The translations under genes and the position numbers were made by a program. Positions 11,320 through 22,959 of a stretch of DNA of 64,000 nt are shown piece after piece. This DNA comes from Alnus glutinosa (Eukaryota; Streptophyta; Magnoliopsida; Fagales; Betulaceae), in contig NC_084892.1 of the NCBI RefSeq assembly GCF_958979055.1, forward strand, positions 23,462,001-23,526,000. The letters run 5' to 3'. The notes under the pieces are model-generated. The model was not told the DNA's origin, searched no databases, and saw nothing but the letters and a program-made list of their open reading frames with translations. Each line of letters opens with the position of its first letter. Within the stretch, counting starts at the first letter, position 1.

Positions 11320-12305
11320 CATATATAGTAATGATTTTGGTCCTATATATAGGTTTTATTTTTAAATAAGCTATGCTTAAAATAAGGTTTAGATAAAAAA
11401 AACCATTAGGATGCAACTAAGTTAAGCTTCTAATTAACACTAATACTAAGAGAGAAAATTCTCTAGGATTTTGATAAAATACCTAACCCTCTGTGATAAT
11501 CTTTAGAGCAATCATATATCAAGGGTAGAAGCTAATTAACAAGTTATAAGCCACCCTAAAGTAATATTACCAAATGATCAAGACAGAGCTCTATGCTAAT
11601 AAAATACTTTCAGAAGACTTCTTGAATTAATCTTATATTTCAAAATAATTTTATTTATATTATGAGAAATGTTATGGGTACTTACAGATATTTATAAAGG
11701 GAGACTTACAAACTGTCGTGGCGTCCTGCATGAAATAAATGTTAATATACAAAAATGCCCTTCTCCCATCAAGTCGCCGTTCTCCCTCTAGTCGCCGGCC
11801 GTCCACTTCCAAGGTCTGTTCCGAAGCTCCAGTGGCCGGCCAGACCAACCAAATCGGCCGGATCTTGGTTTCCGTAACCCACACCGGCGGGATCTGGGTA
11901 ATCATTAAGATTTGGATCAATGATCACTTGAGATTTGGATCATTTTTTTTTTTTATAAGTATTTCTGCACACAATTGTAAATGGGATGCAATCTCGATGC
12001 AACCGGAGTGGAATCTGTGCTTGCACGACATGTCCCTTGCCTCGCCGCCAACCTCGTAACCCTCCAAGTAAATTGAACACTCCTTCTTCGCCGCCCCTTA
12101 ATTCCTCGGTCACGGCCACCCTGGGCATGGCCTCAATCGACACCCTCGACTTCGGCAACGGCCCGCACTTCTCCGACAGGTCTTTGAAGAGGGTCTCGAG
12201 CTCATGGGTAAATTTACGGTGGATAGGGTGTGATTAGAATGAGTAGCAAAAAAGGAGTTTTTTATGTTTTTATTTTTTCCTTCAATATCTAGTTTAGGCT
12301 TAAAG
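11320..12305. other. Unidentified GC-rich segment conserved between blocks A and B
   Basis: Most is AT-rich, but about 11740-12235 is GC-rich and coding-like in composition. Overlapping short open frames occur on both strands (for example 11986-12237 plus and 11940-12158 minus). The block B copy is 35459-36066. The frames shift between the two copies because of a poly-T length change near 11941, so no continuous product is supported. I do not recognise a family; it may be a gene remnant or transposon interior. Confidence 0.4.
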
Positions 12306-13208
12306 TAGGGTTGTCAATTTTTGACACGACCCGCGAACCTGACATGAACACGACACGAAAATATAGGGTTTGGGTTTGAGATAATCGGGTTCGGGTCATA
12401 ATCATGTCTGGCGGGTCAACCTGGGGGTTGACCCGCCAGACACGATTATAACACGGTTAGATGAAAAAAAAAAAAAAAAAATTTTGGAAGTGAGGAAACG
12501 GTGGAACCTAGCCGGGTCATTGGGTCTTTTGTGGTTATATTTCTTTGTGTATAACCAGAAACTTCGATAGTCTGGAAAGTGGAAATATAACCAGAAACTT
12601 CACGCAGCCAAGACGGTCGAAGTTCAGCTCTTGAAGTCGAAGTCGAAGTCGAGCTCCACCACGCAACCCTCCAAAACGGCATCGCCCTTAACGGCTTGTT
12701 CACCGTTCACGCCATCTGAGGTTCAGCGACTTGGGAGCCCTAGATTTGGTGCTTGACTGCTTGTTGGCTGTGAACACGGTTTCCCGTGCAATCTGGGTTT
12801 GGAAACTGCAGGGATCGCTGGATTGGGTTGCTTCTCTCGCCGGATTGTGTAATTTGTGTTGTTTACCTGTTTGGTTTTCTCCTGTGACAGTTTGACTGCA
12901 GTGCGAATTGAGGATTTTGGGTTCTGCCGTGGGTACGAATTGGGGTTCAGACAAAGACGAAGACGATCCTTCATCCTTCTTCTTCTTCGGACGATTGTCA
13001 CGATTCGGGAGTCTCGTACGAAGCTTCTTAGCTCTTGAGTCTTGCCTTCTTCGGTTCTTCTTCTTTGCAACGGGTTACCCGGGTCGTGTTCGGGTTTAAG
13101 AAATCTACCCGACTAATAATCTGGTCGGGTTCGTGTCTGACCCGATTGTGTAATCAGGTTGGTTGGATTGACACAAACCCGACCCATAAACCCGAATTAC
13201 CAACCCTA
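12306..13208. mobile_element. Non-autonomous hAT element with 8 bp target duplication, only in block A
   Basis: The 903 bp element begins TAGGGTTGTCAATTTTT and ends in CCAACCCTA, so both ends read TAGGGTTG inward. It is flanked by GCTTAAAG at 12298-12305 and 13209-13216. Block B has one copy of GCTTAAAG at 36067-36074 with no insertion, a clean empty site. The subterminal regions repeat ACCCG/CGGGT words, as in many plant hAT MITEs. The centre (about 12480-13080) has different composition with short open frames on both strands and may be captured sequence; no transposase is seen. Confidence 0.88.
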
Positions 13209-13216
13209 GCTTAAAG

Positions 13217-13990
13217 ATTTTGTGTATTCCTTAGAATTTTATTTGGTGTTTTTAAGCTATGTGTCAGTCTTTTAATGGAGGCTGTAAAATTGGTGTTTAG
13301 CAGCTGGTCTAGATTGGAGGTTTACTATATATATATATATTAAGGTTTTAACTGATCATTTTTCTTACATTTTTATATTGATACAATTTCAATCCTTTTA
13401 TTCTTAATTTGAACAATTAAATTCTTGAACTTAATTAAACCTATAAAAAAAAAAAAATCAACCCTCTGCTTAACATTTTCTATCAAAATCTAACACTCAT
13501 GTCATCCATCTCTTTTAAATGATAATATATATAAATCCCTTTATCCCCACATGCCCTAAATTTTCAACCACTGTCAGAACTTATAAAAACCAAACAAAAA
13601 CGACAAGGAAGTTCAATCGTCAATTCAAAAGCACTCAACTCTCGATTAATATAACAAAACTATCCTATAAGGAAAAAGATTTGTACACAACACTTCTCAT
13701 CCTCTAAATGGTTCCTCCTTCCTACTTGAGCAGCTTTTATTTTATCAGTTAATTTACTTGCATTTCCAGTAATAAAGTTGATTCTAGACAAAGCAATTGA
13801 CTTCTAATATTTGTGAAAAGGTACTCCTTGCCTGCTCAAACTAACACCCTATTTACGATGTCCACCTCAAATTAAAGATTGCATCATGTCCTCTTAAATT
13901 ACTAAAAATTTGCAATGTACCTTTTTGTTTAGCAAAAAAAAAAGACTATAAAAGTTTTTTGTTAAGATAAAAATACATCTATAAATTCGG
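13217..13990. other. Intergenic AT-rich sequence
   Basis: No gene is seen. The sequence is shared with block B (36075-36880) at a few per cent divergence and contains a short (AT)n near 13326-13340 and poly-A runs. The 62-codon frame at 13519-13707 has no recognisable features. Confidence 0.5.
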
Positions 13991-15085
13991 GGGAAAAAAA
14001 AAAAGAACGAAAAACTAAGCGACCAAGAGCCAGAAGCTCTCTTTCTCCTTTCTCTGTCCTAAAACAACTCCAAGCTAGCATGACTGCTGAGGGAGCACTC
14101 CCTTCTCCTCTCATTTTCCCTTTTTTTGTTTTCTTCTCCTCCTCCCTCTCTTTTTCACCTCTTTTGAGGCGAAAACCACCTTTTCGAAGGTCTTATCATC
14201 TCGGTTCAAAATCATTGCTGGCTTCTCCTCAACCGAAGATGGGCTAGTCTTAGTCACCTCATGCCGTTCACATCCTTGGATTTACCCCCTTCTTGAAGTT
14301 TTTGAATTTGATTTTTTCAAAATCAGATATATATATATATGTCCACTTCAAGAAGGCCCACCGTCACACACGCCATTCCACTGTGATCTAGGCTCCCTCT
14401 GCTTCGTTCAGCCATCAGCCACTTCTCCGTCCGGCCACCACGTGCTTGCAAGTAGATCTTACTCGAGGGTGTGTGCCCCACACGCGCCAACGTGTGGACA
14501 GCCCTACGTTGCGTGTGTTGACTTCCTCTGCTTCCACCAGTCTCCTATGGTACGTGGTATGCTTCCATTTGACGAGTGCCTTTCTCGTCTCGACACATTT
14601 TGCCTTCCTCTGCCTTGCCTACCTCTAATGATCTATTATGAGTTTTTGTTTTTGGGTTTTGGTCTCTGTGGAAGACCTTTTGTTATGAGAGTTTTTGTAT
14701 ATGCTCTTAACAGTGCCCTATCCCTTTTAACCTCTGCAAAGGGTTGTTAGTTCCATTACCAAAGCAGTGCCAGCCTCTCAACCCTCTCAAAGGGGTTGTT
14801 GTTCTAGGTAGGGTGGATGCCACTTTAAAGGGTCATGCTGATGCCCTCCATTGTTTTGATGCTTACTGTTTTAGTGCTTTATCTGCTCAATCTTTGGTTT
14901 TGTCCAAGGTAGACAGGACCAGCAAATTTTTTATTCCTTTAGAGTAAAAAACACACCAATTTCCTAACTAGTATTTCATCTTTGGCAATGGTTTTCGATT
15001 TGGGTTTATTGTTGGGGAACCCACCCCTCTTGATCTTTGTGTAACCCTACTCCTTCATGAATGTTGTATTTACCCAAAAAAAAAA
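13991..15085 (+). mobile_element. Poly-A-ended retroposon-like unit (block A)
   Basis: About 1.1 kb ends in TGTATTTACC followed by a run of A (about 15075-15092), the way plant LINE-derived transcripts end. It has short open frames (14442-14750, 14744-14947) but no reverse transcriptase. The block B copy is 36880-37955, where a few indels break the frames. I infer an internally deleted LINE or retroposed transcript. The 5' limit is uncertain and no target duplication could be fixed. Confidence 0.4.
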
Positions 15086-15092
15086 AAAAAAA

Positions 15093-16314
15093 CCTGAAAG
15101 GGCCACCCATGGCCAAATGGGAGGTGGCCGAATGGCTAAATAATAATAATAATAAAATAAAATTGAGGGGATGGTCGAACCACCCCCAATGGCAATGGGG
15201 GTAATCAGATTCGCTTATAACTGGTTTCTGATTAATACTAAAAACCTGTCAAATTGTGATCAAGAGTTGTTTTGCACATCAATTTCCTTCATTTGGGCCC
15301 TAGATTATTTTGAATACAGTATTATACAGTGTATTTGAGCCCCTTGCCTTTTGTAGTACAAACTAACACGGCAAATATATATATAAATTTCCTTTTATGC
15401 TCTTTTTGTCTGGGAATCTATTCGGTGATATTTTATTTATACTTTGATCATGAAATGTCTTAGTTTGGCTGCATAACATGTATTTTTTGTAAGCATGTGA
15501 TTTAAGAATTAAATATTATGTTATGTTTGTTTCAATATAAAATGTTTTCCACCGTAAAATGTTTTCGATAAAATTATTTTTCAGAAAAAAGTATTTTTTT
15601 GAAAATAATTTTCGGTATTTGGCTCGTAAAAAAAATCACTAACGGTGTAAAACGAAATCTGACAATCGTTGTCGAAATCTGATGATGTCTGGCTGTCGTC
15701 GCCAAATTGGCCGAAAGCTAGAAAAGTCGACGGATTCCGTAAAAAATCTTCAAATTCTGACCAAACAAGACATTAATATAATTAACTGAGTTAAAAGAAG
15801 ATTCTTCTTCCTCATTGTAAACGAAAGCTTTGTCCTTGGTTTGCGGTGAACGCTCTACTTTTATTTATTTATATAATTTGTTTCCCGAAACATCATAGAA
15901 AGCTACATAATTATGCAAGTTGGGGTATCTTAGAACCATGACTTCTAGAAAAACGTGACTTTCTATCATGCCCCCCACAATCGAACACCACAGAAACCAC
16001 ATGACATGAATTGTAAAAGCCAAAGCTGTCGCAATCAAGTTGATGAAGATTCTGGAATCAAAACCTTTTTCAATGCAACCCTACTAATATTCATCCATCT
16101 AGATCGTACATAGATTAACCAGTAATCAATTGGCATTTTGGAAAAACGATTCCGTAAATGAACCTTTCTAGACTCTCTAGTTGATCATGGGTAGTTTGAA
16201 TTGTTATTCGTAGGCAAAAATTAAGATTTTAAATCAAATGGTAATACATTCATAAATGGAAAAACCGAGTTCTTTCTACATTAAGCCCGGTAGGCCTTCA
16301 TCCGTTTAAAACTG

Positions 16315-16354
<40 letters not shown>

Positions 16355-16397
16355 TGGCGGAAATTCATTCAAAAGACAAAAAGTTGATAGTTTCATA
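15093..16397. other. Distal part of the duplicated block, non-coding, with a poly-A tract
   Basis: No gene is seen. From about 15260 the sequence is present three times: here, in block B from about 38117, and in block C from 48018. A run of about 35 A occupies 16316-16350 and is much shorter in the other copies, as expected for slippage. Confidence 0.6.
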
Positions 16398-16758
16398 TAG
16401 GATTGTTAATTTTGATACGACCCGCAAATTTAGCACGAACAAGACACGAAATTACAAGATTATGGTTTAGGCTAAACGAGTTGGCGGGTTGACCCGTTTA
16501 CTGACACAATTATAAACGATTTGGCAAGTCAATCCACGATTTGACCCACCAACCCGTTTACGACCTGTTTAGATATCGGGTCACCGCCAACCCGTTTACG
16601 ACTCATCAACCTGTTGATAATTCGTCAAACCGTTCATGACCCGTTTAGCTAAACGGTTTGACCTGCGCAATCCGTTTAGTTAATCGTGTCGAATTTGGGT
16701 TGGCCTAGACAGATTAGCGGGTCAACCAAGTCAACCCAAACCCAAATTGCCAGCCCTA
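16398..16758. mobile_element. Small hAT MITE (block A)
   Basis: It begins TAGGATTGTTAATTTTGA and ends GCCAGCCCTA, with near-identical 8 bp flanks GTTTCATA and ATTTCATA. It is filled with degenerate GACCCGTTTA-type words. The same insertion sits at the matching place in block B (40321-40643) and block C (49489-49826), so it entered before the blocks were duplicated. Non-coding. Confidence 0.75.
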
Positions 16759-16913
16759 ATTTCATAGTTAGGTCACAAGTCCAATAAAGATCCCACATCA
16801 TTTTCAAGGCATTAACAAAACACCATAAATAAAAGAAAAAAATTTGAAGTTCTAAGAAAAAGAAAGTTACATGCGGGATATTGACATGATAAAATGGTAT
16901 AAGCTATGACCAC

Positions 16914-17084
16914 TAGGGATGTAAATAAACCAGTTCGTTCGATAATACGCTCGATACTTGCTTGCTTTAGCCAGATCTAAACTCGAGCTCGATACTGTAA
17001 AGACTCGCTCATTATTACTAAGTGAAGCATACCCAACTCGCTCGACAAAACTCGATAGGGACTCGTGAACTCAGCTCGTTTAAA
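16914..17084. mobile_element. hAT-like element truncated at the end of block A
   Basis: It starts TAGGGATGTAAATAAAC like the elements at 40799 and 49982, but A/B homology stops at 17084 after about 170 bp, inside the element. The complete form is 841 bp in block C. The truncation marks the right limit of block A. Confidence 0.65.
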
Positions 17085-17566
17085 ATTGTTATTAAAGATA
17101 ATACAACCCTCCATTACCTAGGATACAGAATACAACCCCCCATTACCCAGGATTTGAGCCGCACAGTTGTTGTTTTGAAAACCGTGCTGGAGTCAACGGC
17201 CTGCTGGAGTCAGAATACAACCCCCATTACCCAGGATTTGAGCCGCACGATTGACCTGCTAAAACCAATATGAGCTACGCGTCCGCTTACTGTTTCAACT
17301 TCCAGCACTTATAAATGCATCAGGACCGCAACTTAGCATCACTTGTTAACTTGGTAGAACCGTATCATGGCTGATTAGTAGCCTCCTCCTTATGCTTTTT
17401 AAAGTTGATTTCGATGGGGTTATTGGTCCTACTTTTGTAGTTCTTTTTAAATCGGATAAAATTGGATAAAATCGTCCTACTTTCGCTAAAATAATGTACA
17501 GGTATAATTAATTAATTGAAATTTTCAGTAACAAACTATTTTACCGCCCGTTATCATAAAACCCGA
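17085..17566. other. Unique spacer with short direct repeats
   Basis: This is not part of blocks B or C. Near 17101-17250 a motif of the form ACAACCCYCCATTACCYAGG occurs three times, the last two followed by GATTTGAGCCGCAC. No gene is recognised; the 83-codon frame 17022-17273 spans the block boundary and is rejected. Confidence 0.5.
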
Positions 17567-17745
17567 GGTTGTGATAGAGGGGGACCTTTAACCAGCCCTC
17601 TTCCTCCCCTTTACAATAAAAAATGTAAATTTATTCAAAAAGTATACTTTTACTATTCATTATTTTGTATTTTTCAATGCAATTGCATTTTTTATTATTA
17701 AAGGAAGGAGGGGGGCTGGTTAAAGGTCCCCCTCTATCACAACCC
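17567..17745. mobile_element. 179 bp MITE with ~45 bp inverted ends
   Basis: The left end GGTTGTGATAGAGGGGGACC and the right end are inverted repeats over roughly 45 bp around an AT-rich centre. The flanks TAAAACCCGA (17557-17566) and TAAAACCTGA (17746-17755) match at 9 of 10 positions. The long inverted ends and 9-10 bp duplication suggest a Mutator-type MITE. Non-coding. Confidence 0.75.
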
Positions 17746-18198
17746 TAAAACCTGATGATAGTCGATTATTTAATTTGATTTGTTTTATACGGACAAATTA
17801 ATTAAGTTTTGCCGTGAAGGATGGGCGGTGGGCCGTGGGCCTAGTCAAAGTCAAGTCTTCTTCTGCAGAAAAAGACCCTAGGACAGTAGGACCCCTCTTA
17901 GGCATCTGTGCGATTAAGATTTTATCCAATTTTTTAACAGAATGTGTATATCGCTAAATAGGCAAAACTAATTGTGTCCTTTTCCTCTTCTTTCTTTTTT
18001 ATTTTTATTTTTATTTTTATTTTTTATTTTCATTCAACCATCTTAACACATAAAAACAAACAAAAGTGCAACAAATAATTCTCATGACACAACCAAAAGG
18101 ACATTTGATCACTTTTTTTGTTTTTTGCTTGTTTACGAAGTTCTCCCATAGTCTTAATCATCACCCTCATTTCTATGCAAGCTTGCTGTCATGTTCAC
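17746..18198. other. Spacer between the MITE and the LTR retrotransposon
   Basis: No gene is recognised. It contains a TTTTTATTTTTATTTTTATT-type low-complexity run near 18000-18030. Confidence 0.5.
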
Positions 18199-18837
18199 TG
18201 TTGGTACAGTTTTCGGTACGGTGACGTGTTGCCTTGTGATTCGTTGCCTTCCTCGATGTTCGCTCCCCTCGTAATCTGCAAAATAATAAACGGCTCGTCG
18301 GACTATGGGGGTGCCGACCGGACCCCCACTCTGATGCCTAAGTCAGTTCAAACTAATTTTCTGGAAAATATATGTAATCTCAAAAGCTCAGAGAATCTGC
18401 TTGTTTCTTAAATACCTGACGCCGTAGTCTTATTTATAGACTCACAGTTCACAGTTATAAAACCGCTAGAGTGCTTGGAGCATAATCTAATTAAGAGTCT
18501 GAGTCCTAGATCACATAGTCTTAAATCTTATCTTTCTGATTAGGAGTCTGAGTCCTAGATCACATAGTCTTGAGTCTTATCTTCATAGAATTCAAATTGG
18601 GTAGTAGAGTCCAAACTGGATAGGACACTACCCCTTTAGCTAATGTCATTCTATTAGGTACCTTATCCCATATTTGATGGGATAGAAGCCTATTTTGATA
18701 TATTCTGAATATCCGTCTTTTTAGAGATAACGAATGGTCTTGTACTTGGGTCTGATCTGGCCGGGCCAACCCGATGGGCTCGGCCCGCGATACTACCTTA
18801 GGCCCACGTGTCTTTAGAGCTGATTATTTCTCCAACA
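18199..18837 (-). repeat. LTR (3' LTR in element orientation)
   Basis: This 639 bp LTR starts TGTTGG and ends CCAACA. It is longer than the other copies because about 50 bp around 18490-18570, containing GAGTCTGAGTCCTAGATCAC, is tandemly duplicated. Confidence 0.88.
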
Positions 18838-18850
18838 GTTACCCCCCTAA
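18838..18850 (-). other. Polypurine tract
   Basis: On the minus strand AGGGGGGTAAC lies directly against the LTR start TGTTGGAG, the position expected for the plus-strand primer of reverse transcription. Confidence 0.75.
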
Positions 18851-20700
18851 TTCTCTTATTTGAATTTAGAATGTAAGAGAATTAAGTACCTCAATTTCTG
18901 AATCTGGATCTTCCATAATCTGTATCTGACAATTGCCACCTCTTTCAAAGTAACTATGACGAATAATACCTCGAATCTCTGGAAGGATTAGAATTCTTGC
19001 TCCTTATCGATCTAGAACTGCTGTCAGAGTTCTAATCGAGATCTAGAATTGATGTCAGAGTTCTAATTGGACTCTGATCCTTTATTAGACTTCTAATCTA
19101 ATATCTTCTTAGACTTCTGATCTGATCATTCTTCTTATCTGATTGGACCATAAGTCCTATCCCAATTCTACCAGGGATAACTGATACCTAATTTCGCTGA
19201 AGTAGTTGGTAAATGTTTATCTCCTCCTTGGATCGGGTTGAGTGGATCCAACTTATGATATGTCATAGTACTAATAGCAACTTCTCATAGATATCTTCTT
19301 CATAAATGCCTTTACATAATATTGTCGGTCGGGCCAAAGTTGTAAAAATGATCTCCTACTCTCGGTAGGAGATGGATCGGACTGATGTAGTTGATTTTAC
19401 CAAGATTGTGGTGAAATGCCACTCTGAGAGAACACTTTGCGTACAACTTTCCTGAGATCAAGGTTCTGTCTGACAAAAAATGGTAAACCGTTGAAGAAAA
19501 GGCTTAACATACCCGAAGCTTCTTCATCGGTAGTGCTTCGTAGACCGCTTCCACAAAAATCTCTCTTGGGGGCTTCGGAGGCCCAGACTAGCGCTGAGGC
19601 TTTGGTTGTCCGAGACTTATAACGACTAGGGGCTTCTGCTGGCCCGAGGTTTTGTGCTTGGCGTACCGAATCTTCTAATCTGAACACCATCTAGCTTGGT
19701 CTCACTTGTGAATATCTTTATTTTCGAACTTTGTAATGTTTGAATTCTTTGTTATGGAAAAACTTTCCATAACAAATCAATTCTCACTTATCTTCTAATA
19801 ACTTGAACAAATAATCGGTTTGCGTAAGTTAACTCCAAGGAGGGTAAGAAAAATATTTTGTTTCAAAAATCTTTTTGTTTCGACCTCCGGGACTAGGAGG
19901 GAAAAAATCTTTTGTTTTAACCTCCGAGCCGAGGAGGGAAAAAATCTTTTAGAAGCGATGAACTTACTTGGTTATTTTTTGTAGAGGTGATATCCCCGTA
20001 TGGTTTGTTATAGGGGTTGTCTCCGTGCATCTTTTTTCGAGTTGCTCCTGAGAGATCTTAATTTGAGAGTTTGGTATAGCTTCGGTAATTTTCCCTTTGT
20101 AGAAGCTTTAACTTTGTTGAGCTACCCCCCATAGCTTTAATCCGCGACCGCGGGCTAAGTCGTTCGAGGCGGATAGTCAAGTCCTCTTGGTATCCTGGAC
20201 GATGGTGTAAAAGAGATCTCGGAGTTCGGAGTGAGTCTCAGGGATTCAACCTGTAAATACTTGAACTTTCCTTTTCAAATGTATCTTTTCTTTTTCATGT
20301 AAATTTTTTTTTTGTAATGAACAAAATTTCAATGTTAATGAATGGAAGTCTTGGACATTTTGACTTTCACTTTCCTTATCTTATTAGCCGTAGAACCTCA
20401 TAATTTTTCAAACTGAATTGAACATCTTTACCTGGAAAAAAGTTTAAAGTTTCTTACTCAAAAAGTTCTTCCGAGACATATCTCGGTTTCTTATAAATCT
20501 TACTTTTTATACTAGAGTTACCTCCAAAACTCGAACAAACAATCGGTTTGTGTCAGTTTTTTCCGAGGGAAGAACTGGTCTAATTTTTTGAAATTTAAGC
20601 TACCCCAAATATTTTGAACAAACAATCGGTTTGTTGAAAATTTTTACAGAGGAGAATAAAAAACCTATTTGCATCAAAGTGTTGAGTCTTACTTGATGAT
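18851..20700 (-). other. Non-coding interior of the LTR element
   Basis: No retroelement protein is recognised. It holds short repeated modules: a CCTCCG...GAGGAGGG hairpin unit followed by AAAAAATC, twice near 19880-19950; an AACAAACAATCGGTTTG-type motif near 19805, 20535 and 20613; and a GCTACCCCCCATA module near 20120 that recurs near 21252. The 97-codon minus frame at 19397-19690 has no recognisable domain. Confidence 0.55.
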
Positions 20701-20729
20701 TTTTTAAAGAGGTTTTATCCTCATACCTT

Positions 20730-21240
20730 CCTGAAGCTTTTCCTTCCTGAAACTTTATCATTCTGCAGCTTTGTCATCCTAAAGCTTTGTCGTCCTAAAG
20801 CTTTGTCGTTCTGAAACTTTATCTCCCTGAACCTTTTCCTTCCTGAAGATCTGTCTTTCTAAACCTTTACCTTCTTGTTTGTTTTCCTAAAGCTTGATCA
20901 TCCTGAAGCCTTATCTCCTTAAACCTTTACCATCCTGAACCTTTGTCATCCTGAAGCTTTGTCATCCTTGAAGCTTTATCTTCTTGAATCTTTACTGAAA
21001 CTCTTTCTGAAGCTTTATCTTTTTTATGCTTTATCTTTCTGAATCTTTATCTTTCTGAATCTTTCCTGAAGTTCTATCATCTTGAAGCTTTTTCATCTTG
21101 TTTACCTTTCTGAAGCTTTATCTTCCTGAATCTTTATCTCCCTGGATCCTTCCTAAAGCTCTGTCATACTGAATCTTTCCTGAAGCTCTGTCATACTGGA
21201 GCTTTTTCTCCCTGAATCTTTATCATTCTGAAGTTTTACC
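20730..21240. repeat. Degenerate ~16-17 bp tandem repeat array
   Basis: Units resemble CTGAAGCTTTGTCATC, with many variants (GAATCTTTATCTTC, GAACCTTTGTC), repeated roughly thirty times. No stable frame runs through them, so a protein repeat is unlikely. Confidence 0.75.
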
Positions 21241-21454
21241 TTCCTGTTTACCTTAATGAGCTACCCCCCATAACTTTAGTCTGCGACCGCAGGTTAAGTC
21301 GTTCGAGGTGGGTAGTCAGGTCGCTGAGCTTTACCTTCCTTTCTGAAATCGTTGTAACCTGTAAAAGACTTTATATATTATTGAAATGAAATCATAACTT
21401 GAAATCTTTACCTTTTAATTTCTTTATCTCTGAATGCTCCAATCTTTTAACGTC

Positions 21455-22085
21455 TGGAGACCTCCAACCGAGAGGTTTTCTTGTCTTGGTGTCCTTTCCT
21501 TAACCATTTCGGGTCGTCTGAGGAAAGGACTCGGGCCGATTCTATCTTGGATGTTCTTGTCCTTCCGAAAACCTGCAATCCCGCCGTCGTATCCTTTCCA
21601 TAACCCTTTCGGATCGTTCGAGGAAAGGATTCGGGATATCTTTAACCTTATCCTTCGGAAACCTCCAACCGGGAGGTTTCAACCCTTTGTATCCTTTCCA
21701 TGACCCTTTCGGGTTGTTCGAGGAAAGGACTCGGGCGGATTCTAATCGGGATATCCATCATCTTATCCTTCGGAAACCTCCAACCGGGAGGTTTCAACCC
21801 TTTGTATCCTTTCCCTGGCCCTTTCGGGCTGTTCGAGGAAAGGATTCGGGTGGATTCTTCTTTGGATATCCTTAGCCTTATCCTTCGGAAACCCCCAACC
21901 GAGGGGTTTCAACCCTTTGTATCCTTTCCCTGGCCCTTTCGGGCTGTTCGAGGAAAGGATTCGGGCGGATTCTAGTCCTCATCCTTCGGAAACCTCCAAC
22001 CGGGAGGTTTCAACCCTTTGTATCCTTTCCCTGACCCTTTCGGGTTGTTCGAAAAAAGGATTCGGGCGGATTTCTTTCCCGAACA
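21455..22085. repeat. Six ~90-115 bp tandem repeats with paired hairpins
   Basis: Units begin near 21460, 21571, 21661, 21776, 21891 and 21992. Each has a CCTCCAACCGGGAGG hairpin and, downstream, TCCTTTCC paired with GGAAAGGA around a CCTTTCGGG core. The first two units are the most diverged. Short open frames across them are by-products of the repeat. Confidence 0.8.
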
Positions 22086-22089
22086 TCCC

Positions 22090-22577
22090 CACCATAACTC
22101 TTTCAAGTCGTTCGAGGTGGGGAGTCAGATGGACGCTGATGTAGCTTGATCATCTTTGGAGAAGTTTGATGAAGAAGTGCTTCCATTCTGTCTCGGACTG
22201 CTGCTTTATTCTTAGCAGAGATCAATCGATACCTGGGGACTGTTTGTTCTTCCTTGCTCTCGGTGTTGGACTAACTGAGAGACTTTCCTTGTTTTTTCTG
22301 CGGGGTTGTCTCCCCGGCTCTCGGTGTTGGACTAACCGAGAGACTTTCCTTGTTTAATTTGTTGTAGGGGTTGTCTCCCCGTATCTTTTCTGCAAAAATG
22401 GTTAACGAAGCACTGCATATACTAAAACAAAATAGCAGAATGCACAGTAGCACCATATATTCTTTTCATCCGTCGGGATGATTTTGTGATCCTTTCACTC
22501 ACGACAGGACTGAAGCCTCAACACATGAGTCTATTTTATCAAAATATATATACATTTCGGCAAAGCGTACAAGTGCA

Positions 22578-22628
<51 letters not shown>

Positions 22629-22915
22629 TTCTTGGTTGATAAAAACCAACATTTATCCTTACTTTAACATAAATCATAGTTGTAAAAGAAGAGTATGAAC
22701 TTATCTGGTGAATTCAATGAAGATGGACCGTCTTACTTGGAGCTCCTTATCCTGCACGCCACTCGATATGGTGTTCTTTGGGAGAGTTCCTCAAACTGGA
22801 CCCTTGGCTCGGATTTGTCCCTCGGCACGTGACTGTGCACTTAGGAGGATGGCGAATCTAAAGGGGTCCTCAAAGTGTGCCATTTGGAACTAGGAGCTCG
22901 GGCATAGTCTCCTCG
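22090..22915. other. Interior spacer of the LTR element with an (AT)n tract
   Basis: A CTCTCGGTGTTGGACTAAC module occurs twice (about 22257 and 22318), separated by a GGGGTTGTCTCCCCG hairpin that also recurs near 22370. An (AT)n tract lies at about 22581-22620. No gene is recognised. Confidence 0.55.
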
Positions 22916-22959
22916 AAATAATACCCTCGGAATAAAGTCTCGGTAGTGTCATCTCGGTA

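Larger units (their letters stand above)
1223..17084. repeat. Duplicated block A (partner of block B at 25011-41644)
   Basis: A and B align with an offset of 23,788 from 1223 to about 9500. In that stretch I saw no substitutions; even the (AT)n tract at 3545-3599 has the same length. Small indels then appear in a poly-T run near 9525 and an (AT)n near 9590. From about 9934 there are regular substitutions and larger indels. Homology ends at 17084 inside a small hAT element. A carries a 903 bp hAT absent from B. B carries about 1.05 kb at 38795-39835 absent from A. Confidence 0.9.

Noticed and set aside
19397..19690. 97-codon minus-strand frame in the LTR element considered as a gag remnant
   Set aside because: No zinc knuckle or other gag feature is visible, and it overlaps an equally open plus-strand frame.
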